DNA from: an uncultured bacterium
Lineage (GTDB): Bacteria; Bacillota; Clostridia; Peptostreptococcales; Anaerovoracaceae
Direction: 5' to 3'
Length of the DNA stretch: 22,729 nt
Assembly (NCBI GenBank): GCA_905214225.1
Contig: CAJMLL010000039.1
Span: 1 to 22,729, forward strand
Made by a program: the position numbers and the translations under genes. Shown here in pieces: positions 14,511-20,963 of this stretch. The notes beneath the pieces are model-generated. The model ran no database searches. It was not told the origin of the DNA and worked only from the letters and a program-made list of their open reading frames with translations. How positions within the stretch are numbered: position 1 is the stretch's first letter; the number at the start of each line of letters is the position of its first letter.

Positions 14511-15167
14511 CTAGTCCTTCAGAGCAAAGGTAACCTTTACAACTGTGCCGTCCTTCGGCAGAACCTTGGAGTTACCCATAACCTTGACTTTTCCGCCCTC
14601 GATGTCACCAAATCCGTAAGCAGCGTTGGAAATGATTCCTGTAGCGCAGCTGTCCAGGCAGGCAATGCATCCAGTGTTATTCTTATATGCTCTTTCAATG
14701 TTTCCGGAGAAACGGAAGTCAACCTTCGGTGTTCCCTTATCTGTCTTCAGAGTCTTGACAGCCGGAACAGCCTTATGTCCTTTCCAGGATACGGTAACGT
14801 CAACCTTCTGTCCGCCGGTCTTCTGACCCTTCTTCTGCGGAATCATCTTATCCCACGGCTCTCCGCCGATCTTGATCATAGCACCGTAGAAATCCTTTTC
14901 AGAAGGATAAGCAGTCAGTACGGTCTTATCTCCGTTGGAACCGCCCTTAAATACGACATAATGACGTGTGGACTGTGTGAAGTATGTTCCATTGACCTTT
15001 GCATAGATAGTAACCGTTCTCTTGGAAGTGTCGGTTTTGATCTTGCTGTAGTCTGTCTTGCTTCCAGAAGAAGAAGAAGAACTGGATCCACCACATGCAG
15101 CCAGAGAAACCGCCATAATTACGCCAAGAGCTCCGACAACAAGCTTTTTCATTAAACTTGATTTCAT
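14511..15167 (-). CDS. YdjY-like lipoprotein
   Basis: A 218-residue exported lipoprotein. The N-terminus MKSSLMKKLVVGALGVIMAVSLAAC has a basic start, hydrophobic core and lipobox LAAC, with lipidated Cys25, then a Ser-rich linker (27-35). Residues 48-135 (TVTIYAKVNGTYF, then HYVVFKGGSNGDKTVLTAYPSEKDFYGAMIKIGG) resemble YdjY-type domains, as far as I can judge by memory. A C-x2-C-x3-C cluster (Cys167, 170, 174) near CIACLDSC could hold a metal or act in redox chemistry. It ends in a beta-rich ~25-residue stretch. The ATG at 15167 follows AAGGA by about 9 nt. It is the second gene of an operon, 59 bp after the TVP38-family gene, closed by the 14428-14468 terminator. In E. coli a YdjY gene lies between two TVP38-family genes (ydjXYZ), so the link seems conserved. 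Exact function unknown. Confidence 0.8.
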   Translation of the reverse strand: MKSSLMKKLVVGALGVIMAVSLAACGGSSSSSSSGSKTDYSKIKTDTSKRTVTIYAKVNGTYFTQSTRHYVVFKGGSNGDKTVLTAYPSEKDFYGAMIKIGGEPWDKMIPQKKGQKTGGQKVDVTVSWKGHKAVPAVKTLKTDKGTPKVDFRFSGNIERAYKNNTGCIACLDSCATGIISNAAYGFGDIEGGKVKVMGNSKVLPKDGTVVKVTFALKD

Positions 15168-15226
15168 AATAACTTTCCTTTCCCAATTATGCAGATAACG
15201 AATACCTGATCAACACCATCTTCAGA

Positions 15227-16423
15227 TTACGCACGCTGCTTCTTTGCCTTACTTAAATTCAGAAGCAGAACCAGGGCAAATCCTACAATGATGAATGCCA
15301 GCATAACCATATTTACCGTTCCAAATGGAACAGACACGAGTCCGACTCCCATTCTTGCAACAGCTGCAGGAGTCACCGTCAGGGCATTGCCGCTTCCAAT
15401 CAGCATGAGCACAATGCACACAGCAATATTAACGATCGAGAACTTCGGTCCGCACTTAAAGCTGGTGAACATCAGAGCGAGCAGGAAGGTGAGCACCCAG
15501 CCTGCATAGAACAGCCAGCCAACATTCACACGCATAGCGAGCCATGTGGACTTGGTGCAGAAGACACCGATAACCATTCCCCAGAATGCAGCATTATAAA
15601 GCTTTCCAATTATAACTGCAGGAGACATTCCCTCGGAAACATACTCTTTTCCCGCCGCTTCTGCCGCAGCCTTTTTTCTCTTCTCATTCATGGTGTAAAC
15701 CTGACGGAGAAGTGCAATCAGGATCGCGAATGAGAACAGGCAGACCAGACCAATGAACAACTTCTGTGCGCCGCCGGTCAGGAGTCCTCCGACATAGGAG
15801 TACACGATGCAGGCAGGCATCTGTCCAATTCCGGTTGCCAGGAAGAATCCGCCGAAATCCATTGCAGTAAGTCCAGCTGCATAGCTGACGATATCGAAAG
15901 AGATAAACGGCAGCAGTCTGGCAATCAGAATACATTTCTTTCCCTGTTTCTCAAAGAACACTTCAATCTGATTCAGTGCGCCCTTTGTGCAGATTTTCTC
16001 TACGACATCACGTCCCAGAATTCTTGCGATGAAGAAGCAGAGTGCCGCTCCTGCCATCGAAGAAACGAAGGACAGAATACAGCCCTGCCACCATCCGAAC
16101 AGATTCGCATTGGTCAGTGTAATGAAGAATGCCGGAAGAGGCGCCGCGATAGACTGGAAAATCATCAGCAGTGCGGATACCAGCATTGCCCATTTACCAT
16201 ACCTCGCGATAAAGGCTCTCATCCGTCCAAAGTCACCGCTCTTGAACATCGCTACAATGTTGTTCATGAAGTGATGAACGGGTGGAACATACATGTAAAC
16301 CAAAATGCACACGACCAGAATCGCGAGCAGAATAATTTTTCCTCCCCAGCGTTTCCAGAATCCCTGCTGAACTTTAGCCGTTTCAGCCGGAACACTTGTT
16401 GTCTGATTCGTTTTGTTTTCCAT
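15227..16423 (-). CDS. TVP38/TMEM64 (VTT/SNARE-associated) family membrane protein with extra C-terminal helices
   Basis: A 398-residue polytopic inner-membrane protein. After a cytoplasmic N-tail and a first helix (about 29-46), residues about 65-225 form the VTT domain: PLPAFFITLTNANLFGWW, then GAALCFFIARILGR, ARLLPFISFDIVSYAAGLT and PACIVYSYVG, the re-entrant signature seen in YdjX/YdjZ and DedA relatives. After a basic linker at about 243-260 come roughly four more helices (275-395), which is longer than the usual 200-240 residue family member. VTT proteins are linked to lipid scrambling or membrane homeostasis, but this subfamily's substrate is not known. AAGGAGG precedes the ATG at 16423 by only 3 nt. 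It heads an operon with the YdjY-like lipoprotein. Two inverted repeats lie upstream (16502-16522, 16556-16579). Confidence 0.87.
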   Translation of the reverse strand: MENKTNQTTSVPAETAKVQQGFWKRWGGKIILLAILVVCILVYMYVPPVHHFMNNIVAMFKSGDFGRMRAFIARYGKWAMLVSALLMIFQSIAAPLPAFFITLTNANLFGWWQGCILSFVSSMAGAALCFFIARILGRDVVEKICTKGALNQIEVFFEKQGKKCILIARLLPFISFDIVSYAAGLTAMDFGGFFLATGIGQMPACIVYSYVGGLLTGGAQKLFIGLVCLFSFAILIALLRQVYTMNEKRKKAAAEAAGKEYVSEGMSPAVIIGKLYNAAFWGMVIGVFCTKSTWLAMRVNVGWLFYAGWVLTFLLALMFTSFKCGPKFSIVNIAVCIVLMLIGSGNALTVTPAAVARMGVGLVSVPFGTVNMVMLAFIIVGFALVLLLNLSKAKKQRA

Positions 16424-16442
16424 AATCCTCCTTAAAATAACA

Positions 16443-16455
16443 TGTGATCGTCACA
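16443..16455. promoter_or_regulatory. TGTGA-N3-TCACA dyad in the TVP38 leader
   Basis: A short dyad with 5-bp arms and a 3-nt centre, 20 bp upstream of the start codon. The arms equal CRP half-sites but the spacing (3 instead of 6) does not fit CRP. It may be a hairpin or an operator of another regulator. Confidence 0.3.
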
Positions 16456-16501
16456 AAAACATTAAACAATCTTTTCCCCTGCTTCAACTACCTGCCATTA
16501 G

Positions 16502-16522
16502 TCTACCATTATAGTCGGTAGA
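16502..16522 (-). promoter_or_regulatory. -10 of the TVP38 operon inside a TCTACC/GGTAGA inverted repeat
   Basis: On the minus strand a perfect TATAAT (16508-16513) sits within 6-bp arms TCTACC (16502-16507 on +) and GGTAGA (16517-16522), separated by 9 nt. The -35 is weak (TTTCAA, 16 nt away). An operator around the -10 is the simplest reading. Confidence 0.5.
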
Positions 16523-16555
16523 TTAACAATTGAAATTCTCGATATTAGACCTGGT

Positions 16556-16579
16556 CTGTACTGTTGTACAACAATACAG
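16556..16579. promoter_or_regulatory. 24-bp palindrome upstream of the TVP38 operon
   Basis: Arms CTGTACTGTTGT and ACAACAATACAG are complementary at 11 of 12 positions. It lies about 43 bp upstream of the -10 and looks like a binding site for a dimeric regulator. Confidence 0.5.
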
Positions 16580-16694
16580 TCTCACTATTTTCATTTTCAT
16601 TATTTACTATCATTGTCAATACCTGCACAAACATTTTACATGATGCTGGAATTTTGTGTAAATACCCGCTTGCTGGAACCCAAGACAAAGAAAA
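16580..16694. other. Spacer between the palindrome and the flavodiiron terminator
   Basis: This AT-rich stretch completes the 338-bp gap between the TVP38 gene and the flavodiiron gene (16424-16761). I see no gene in it. The rest of the gap holds the operators and -10 above and the terminator at 16695-16737. Confidence 0.5.
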
Positions 16695-16737
16695 AGACGG
16701 CCGTTCTATGTCCCGTCTGGGCATGAAGCTGCCGTCT
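16695..16737 (-). terminator. Terminator of the flavodiiron gene
   Basis: AGACGGC (16695-16701) pairs perfectly with GCCGTCT (16731-16737). On the minus strand TTTTTCTTTG follows. It lies 25 bp after the stop at 16762. Confidence 0.7.
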
Positions 16738-16761
16738 CAATTTTATATTATCTGTATTTTT

Positions 16762-17961
16762 TTACCTCATAGACTCTGCAATTTCGCCAGCAAGAGTTTC
16801 CAGCTTCTTCTCAGAATCTTCATTGACAGAAGACTTTACCAGCGGCTGGTCTTCCATGACGTTCATATTCTTCAGACCGGAGAGCAGGTTGTTCAGGCAC
16901 TTTCCGGCTGCCGGAGCCCAGGTTCCGTTATAAACCACAGAAATCGTTCTGTTCTGCAGGTTCAGGCGGCCCATATCCTCAACAAAATTCTGCATTGGCG
17001 GATACAGGTTCATGTTATAGGTTACGGACAGGAGCGCGATGTTGCTGAAACGGAATGCCTCGCTGATCAGATAAGAAACATGAGTCTTGCTGACATCGTA
17101 CATCTGAATGTTGTGTACGCCCTTCTCATGCAGCTTGGCGGCAAGAATCTGCGCAGCGTTCTCCGTGTGGCCGTACATGGATCCGTAAACGATCAGAACA
17201 CCCTTTTCCTCCGGTGTGTAAGATCCCCACTTCTGATACTTATCGATGAACCAGCCGAGATCCTTTCTCCAGACCGGACCGTGCAGCGGGCAGATGTACT
17301 TGATGTCCAGGCCGGCTGCTTTCTTCAGCAGGTTCGTTGTCTGCGGACCATACTTTCCTACGATGTTTGTGTAATATCTTCTTGCTTCCGGAAGCCAGTC
17401 TCTCTCGAAGTTTACCTCATCGGCAAAAAGTGCACCGTCAAGGGATTTAAATGAACCGAATGCATCCGCACTGAACAGAACACCATTCGTCTTATCATAA
17501 GTAACCATAACCTCCGGCCAGTGTACCATCGGAGCCTTTACAAAAGTAACGACGTGCTTTCCGAAGCTCAGCTCATCACCCTCATTAGCCTCAATGAAAC
17601 GGTCAGCAAAATCGAATCCGAACTGCTGTCCGAACTGCTGTCCCTTCTTGGTGCAGACAACCTTGGCCTCCGGATACTCCTGCAGAACAAGGCCCAGTGT
17701 AGCTGCATGATCCGGCTCAAAATGATTGACTACAATGTAGTCCAGCTTGCGGCCATCCAGAACTGCATGCAGGTTCTCCATAAACTGCTCACCGACAGAC
17801 CAGTCTGCCGTATCAAACAAAACAGCCTTCTCATCCAGCAATACATATGAGTTATAGGAAACTCCGTCCGGAATCGGATGAATGTTCTCGAATAAACTGA
17901 GACGCTTGTCATTTCCACCGATCCAGTACAGATCTTCCGTTACTTTTCTTACACAACGCAT
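16762..17961 (-). CDS. fprA: Class A flavodiiron protein (FprA-type O2/NO reductase)
   Basis: A cytoplasmic enzyme that reduces O2 to water and/or NO to N2O, protecting anaerobes. The 399-residue length is normal for class A. The N-terminal beta-lactamase-like domain carries the full di-iron ligand set: H80-x-E82-x-D84 with H85 in NHFEPDHAA, H147 (MVHWPE), D166 (FSADAFGSF) and H227 (CPLHGPVW). The C-terminal flavodoxin domain starts near VLIVYGSMYGHTENAA (255-270) for FMN binding. No rubredoxin domain is fused, so an external rubredoxin must supply electrons. The ATG at 17961 follows GAGGAGG by 7 nt. The gene is monocistronic, divergent from a Crp/Fnr regulator about 650 bp away, and ends at the 16695-16737 terminator. 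Selectivity for O2 or NO cannot be read from sequence. Confidence 0.94.
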   Translation of the reverse strand: MRCVRKVTEDLYWIGGNDKRLSLFENIHPIPDGVSYNSYVLLDEKAVLFDTADWSVGEQFMENLHAVLDGRKLDYIVVNHFEPDHAATLGLVLQEYPEAKVVCTKKGQQFGQQFGFDFADRFIEANEGDELSFGKHVVTFVKAPMVHWPEVMVTYDKTNGVLFSADAFGSFKSLDGALFADEVNFERDWLPEARRYYTNIVGKYGPQTTNLLKKAAGLDIKYICPLHGPVWRKDLGWFIDKYQKWGSYTPEEKGVLIVYGSMYGHTENAAQILAAKLHEKGVHNIQMYDVSKTHVSYLISEAFRFSNIALLSVTYNMNLYPPMQNFVEDMGRLNLQNRTISVVYNGTWAPAAGKCLNNLLSGLKNMNVMEDQPLVKSSVNEDSEKKLETLAGEIAESMR

Positions 17962-18612
17962 GGTGATGCCTCCTCAATTCGTATGCAATTATTATTCAAT
18001 GCCCTTCAACATTCCTATTTTGTCATAATCGGCACGACTTGTAAATCCTTATTCACAAAGTTTCACATATGTATACACGAATACATTAAATTTATGATCA
18101 GTAATCAGACTCCAGAACCATTTCCGAAATGGCCGCAGATCAGAGCAGATACACCTTTCCACAAGCTGACCGAGCTGCAGTTGTGCACTTTGATATGCTC
18201 TCTTTAAGAAAGAAAGTGGGGAAAAGCCGCTGGTGATCGTAAAGGGAGTTTTCTATATTGATCCGCATTGGCCTGCTGTCCTGAGAAGAAAATAAGCGAA
18301 ATGTGGGTATACAGTATACTACCACTTTTCGCTGGTTATCGTTGTCTCCGCGGCATTTTCTATTATTCATCATTTATGCAAGGTTCAAGGCAGGTGTTCA
18401 TCGCCAACCTGATAATCCTGTTCATTTCTGTTATTTCAATTTTTTTCATGTTTTTCACGCAAGCTGAACGCAATTATGATATAATATATGTGAACGAAAT
18501 ATGTAGATATCTTTATTGCTATCTAAATCATCTTTTACATTATTATGAATTAGTTAACATATGGATTTTATCAGGGAAATCAGTTATCACTGTATATCGG
18601 GAAGGATTTATC
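17962..18612. other. 650-bp divergent intergenic region, flavodiiron gene to Crp/Fnr regulator
   Basis: No convincing gene is visible. The frame of the regulator stays open for 115 codons upstream of its ATG, back to a TTG at 18268, and includes a hydrophobic stretch, but there is no ribosome binding site there. A 37-codon ATG frame (18094-18207) also lacks support. The region must hold the flavodiiron promoter, which I cannot place, and the regulator's extended -10 at 18477-18485. A decayed gene around 18110-18450 is possible but not shown. Confidence 0.5.
18477..18485 (+). promoter_or_regulatory. Extended -10 promoter of the Crp/Fnr gene
   Basis: TGATATAAT is an extended -10 with a perfect TATAAT. 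No good -35 lies upstream. The leader to the ATG would be about 120 nt. Confidence 0.5.
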
Positions 18613-19374
18613 ATGGAAAAATGTATGTTATTCGATTCGATTGACGAACAGTCCTTACAGGAATTGATTTCCTGCTTATCGCCTGAAATAAAAAAATATT
18701 CGCAAGATGATGTCATTATGGAATATACGGCATCCGAACCTTCTCGTCTGGCTTTTGTATATTCGGGAAGGGCAGCGCTGGAAATGACAGACCGCTGCGG
18801 AGATGAATATGTCATGGATTTTTACGAGAAGGAGGATATTATGGGGGATCTGTTTACTCTGCCGATTCCGGATCTCCATTATTCCATCATTGCACTGAAA
18901 GACTGTGAGATTGTTCATTTTAACTATCACAATCTTCTTACGCCGTGTGAGAGCCTGTGTTCTGCACATATCCAGCTTCAAAACAATCTGCTGCAGATGA
19001 TTGCACAGAAATCGCAGCAGATGGCCATGCATTTGTCTATCCTGTTTCAGCCGACAACGCGTGATAAACTGCTCAGTTATCTGAAATTTATCCATTCTCT
19101 CAATCCTTCTGAAGAGGAATTCTATATTCCGATTTCGCTGAGCAATCTGGCAGAATATCTGCATGTTGACCGCGCATCCATGATGCGTACACTCCAGCTG
19201 ATGAAACGGGACGGCCTGATTGAAAGTAAGGCCAGGAAATTCAAATTGCTGGAAAATAGTCCCCAGCGCTTTGAGCTTGCCGACCATCCGGCAATTCCGT
19301 CTGAAGATCACGGAAAATCAGATGATCTTCCTCTGAAACAGATTCTCAGGAAAACAAAAAAAGAGAAACATTAA
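18613..19374 (+). CDS. Crp/Fnr-family transcriptional regulator
   Basis: A 253-residue cytoplasmic regulator. Residues about 1-125 form a cNMP-binding-type beta-roll (LAFVYSGRAALEM, DEYVMDFYEKEDIMGDL), followed by a dimerisation helix (about 118-145) and a winged helix-turn-helix at about 150-213 (SLSNLAEYLHVDRASMMRTLQLMKRDGLI, recognition helix near 186-200). It has cysteines at 4, 21, 62, 98, 112 and 116, but not the N-terminal cluster of E. coli FNR, so a classical FNR Fe-S cluster is unlikely. A charged tail of about 35 residues ends it. The ATG at 18613 follows GGAAGGA by about 7 nt. It is divergent from the flavodiiron gene, suggesting it regulates that gene in response to O2, NO or a metabolite; this is inference. 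A terminator follows at 19492-19521. Confidence 0.85.
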   Translation: MEKCMLFDSIDEQSLQELISCLSPEIKKYSQDDVIMEYTASEPSRLAFVYSGRAALEMTDRCGDEYVMDFYEKEDIMGDLFTLPIPDLHYSIIALKDCEIVHFNYHNLLTPCESLCSAHIQLQNNLLQMIAQKSQQMAMHLSILFQPTTRDKLLSYLKFIHSLNPSEEEFYIPISLSNLAEYLHVDRASMMRTLQLMKRDGLIESKARKFKLLENSPQRFELADHPAIPSEDHGKSDDLPLKQILRKTKKEKH

Positions 19375-19434
19375 CGGATATTCTGCAGTCATACAGGAGC
19401 TGCGGCAGACAGCAGAATAATGCAGAAAAAAAGA

Positions 19435-19475
19435 GACCGCCGCACAGGTTCGTTTCATAACCTTGTGCAGCAGTC
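19435..19475 (-). terminator. Terminator of ddl
   Basis: On the minus strand GACTGCTGCACAAGGTT pairs with AACCTGTGCGGCGGTC (two G-U pairs, one bulge) around an 8-nt loop and is followed by TCTTTTTTT. The pairing is better on the minus strand than on +. Confidence 0.8.
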
Positions 19476-19491
19476 CCGGAGATCATTATGG

Positions 19492-19521
19492 GAGCGTCGG
19501 ATTCTGGTCCGGCGCTCTTTT
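19492..19521 (+). terminator. Terminator of the Crp/Fnr gene
   Basis: GAGCGTCGGA (19492-19501) pairs with TCCGGCGCTC (19508-19517, one G-U) and is followed by TTTTGTCGTTT. It lies between the two convergent genes, right after the ddl terminator. Confidence 0.78.
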
Positions 19522-19526
19522 GTCGT

Positions 19527-20576
19527 TTACTTATTTAAGAAGCCTTCCGGCTTAATCCCGGAATCCTGGAAACGCTCATAACCGTAATCAATGATGCGGT
19601 CAATCAGCTCCGTAAAGCCGACGCCCTGCTCTTTCCAGATCATTGGGAACATACTCAGACTTGTAAATCCCGGAAGTGTATTCAGTTCATTGATGAACAG
19701 TTCACCGGTTTTCTTATCGAGCAGAAAATCTACACGCGCACATCCCGCGCAGTCCAGCGCCTGGTAAGCTTTTACAGCAGTCTCTCTGACCTGGCTGATC
19801 AGCCCCTCATCCAGCTGTGCCGGTACCTGAATGACGGTTCCTGAGTCTTCTGTATATTTTGCTGTGTAATCGTAGAAATCACGTGCTGCCTGAATGCTTC
19901 CGACAGCCGCACATTCCGGCCGGTCATTTCCGATGACGCCGGTTTCCACTTCCAGGGCATCCACACCGTTTTCTACAACGATTCTTCTGTCAAAACGCGC
20001 TGCTTCAAGGATTCCCTGTCTCAGCTTGTCGCGATCTCTGACCTTGGAAATGCCCACGCTGGATCCGGTATTTGCCGGCTTGACGAACATCGGATAAACG
20101 AGAGTTTTTTCACAGCGGTCCGCCGCCTCTTCCAGATGATCGGAAAGTTCCTCTCTGAGGATCAGCTGGAAATCCGGAGTCGGAAGGCCGCAGCTCTGGA
20201 AAATCAGCTTGGAAGCCGCCTTGTCCATGGCCAGAGAGGATGCCAGAACGCCGCATCCGGCATAAGGAACGTGCAGCATTTCAAACAGGCCCTGGATGGT
20301 TCCGTCCTCACCGTATTTTCCATGCAGCACCGGGAAAATCAGATCCAGATCCTTCAGCTGTCCTGGAGAAAACGGTTCAGCATCTTTTTCCCAGCTTCCA
20401 TCTGCCATTTCAGACAGCGGACCACTGAACTTCTTCCACTCCCCCTGCTTTGTAATGCCGATCAGGACCGGCTCATGTTTATCTTTATTTATCGCTTCTG
20501 CAACGGACCTGGCCGATACCCGTGATACCTCATGTTCCGTAGATTTTCCACCAAAAATAATTCCAATTTTATCCAT
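19527..20576 (-). CDS. ddl: D-alanine--D-alanine ligase
   Basis: A cytoplasmic ATP-grasp enzyme that joins two D-alanines for the peptidoglycan stem peptide. The 349-residue length fits. Key regions are FGGKSTEHEVS (Glu15), the ATP-binding VKPANTGSSVGISK (165-178), the omega loop YDYTAKY (235-241) typical of D-Ala rather than D-Lac ligases, and the metal/phosphate motif NELNTLPGFT (296-305). The ATG at 20576 follows AAAGGGG by about 7 nt; a TTG at 20591 would add five residues and is less likely. It is monocistronic, with its terminator at 19435-19475. The promoter is weak by eye (minus TATCAT near 20610). It and the D,D-carboxypeptidase at 2823 act at opposite ends of the stem-peptide cycle but are not linked. 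Nothing suggests vancomycin resistance. Confidence 0.95.
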   Translation of the reverse strand: MDKIGIIFGGKSTEHEVSRVSARSVAEAINKDKHEPVLIGITKQGEWKKFSGPLSEMADGSWEKDAEPFSPGQLKDLDLIFPVLHGKYGEDGTIQGLFEMLHVPYAGCGVLASSLAMDKAASKLIFQSCGLPTPDFQLILREELSDHLEEAADRCEKTLVYPMFVKPANTGSSVGISKVRDRDKLRQGILEAARFDRRIVVENGVDALEVETGVIGNDRPECAAVGSIQAARDFYDYTAKYTEDSGTVIQVPAQLDEGLISQVRETAVKAYQALDCAGCARVDFLLDKKTGELFINELNTLPGFTSLSMFPMIWKEQGVGFTELIDRIIDYGYERFQDSGIKPEGFLNK

Positions 20577-20703
20577 TATGACCCCTTTCAATCGTTCAGA
20601 TCCTCGTATTCATGATAAACTGCATTCCTTTTGTTTAAAAATTTACCACTTTCAGGGCCATAATTCCATACGAAAATGTTGAAGAAGCCTTCAATGAATC
20701 AAA

Positions 20704-20745
20704 AGACTGCCCCGTTATGCGAAGATACGCACAACAGGACAGTCT
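20704..20745 (-). terminator. Terminator downstream of the P1 peptidase
   Basis: An 18-bp arm pair (20704-20721 with 20728-20745) around a 6-nt loop. In the minus-strand RNA all three imperfect positions are G-U pairs, whereas in the plus-strand RNA they would be A-C mismatches, so it evolved for minus-strand transcripts. TTTTGATT follows on the minus strand. Confidence 0.8.
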
Positions 20746-20810
20746 CCTTGTCAGATTATTTTTTGTCAAAACCCAAATTGCAAGTGATTACATGCAGAAT
20801 TCTGACTGAC

Positions 20811-20864
20811 CCGGGGCAGAAGCCAAGGAAATACCTGCCTTCGCGGCCGTCTGCTTCTGCCCGG
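20811..20864 (-). ncRNA. Possible structured RNA segment
   Basis: CCGGGGCAGAAGC (20811-20823) pairs with GCTTCTGCCCGG (20853-20864), 12 bp with one bulge, around a 29-nt GC-rich loop. It lies between the peptidase stop and the terminator at 20704-20745. It could be part of the peptidase 3' UTR or a small RNA ending at that terminator. No family recognised. Confidence 0.3.
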
Positions 20865-20963
20865 ACATTGCTTCCTTCCCTGCTCCCCTGATGCTGCTTT
20901 CCTTTTTTTATCTTACTCCAAATTTGTTTCTATACATAAAGCGTATAAGGCTGCAGCCCTATA

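Larger units (their letters stand above)
20577..20963. other. Gene-free region between the P1 peptidase and ddl
   Basis: 387 bp without a credible gene. It holds a terminator at 20704-20745 and a second inverted repeat at 20811-20864, and must contain the ddl promoter near 20600-20640. A purine-rich block lies on the minus strand at 20866-20900. Confidence 0.6.

Noticed and set aside
16443..16455. CRP operator in the TVP38 leader
   Set aside because: Half-sites TGTGA and TCACA are spaced by 3 bases instead of 6, so it does not fit CRP; kept only as an unassigned dyad.
282..18319. The hexamer GTATAC recurs in several intergenic regions (e.g. 282, 6562, 10108, 10453, 18071, 18307, 18314)
   Set aside because: It also occurs in coding DNA (3040, 5558, 22287 region), and the total is near the chance expectation for a 6-mer in this length. 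Its TATAC core resembles a -10.
18140..18373. 77-codon minus-strand frame in the divergent gap
   Set aside because: No Shine-Dalgarno, no family likeness and very mixed composition.
20866..20900. Minus-strand GGGAAGGAAGCAA, similar to SRP RNA domain IV (GGAAGGAAGCAG)
   Set aside because: The bases before GGAA do not pair as in the SRP tetraloop and the flanking helix is missing. A purine-rich coincidence is likelier.
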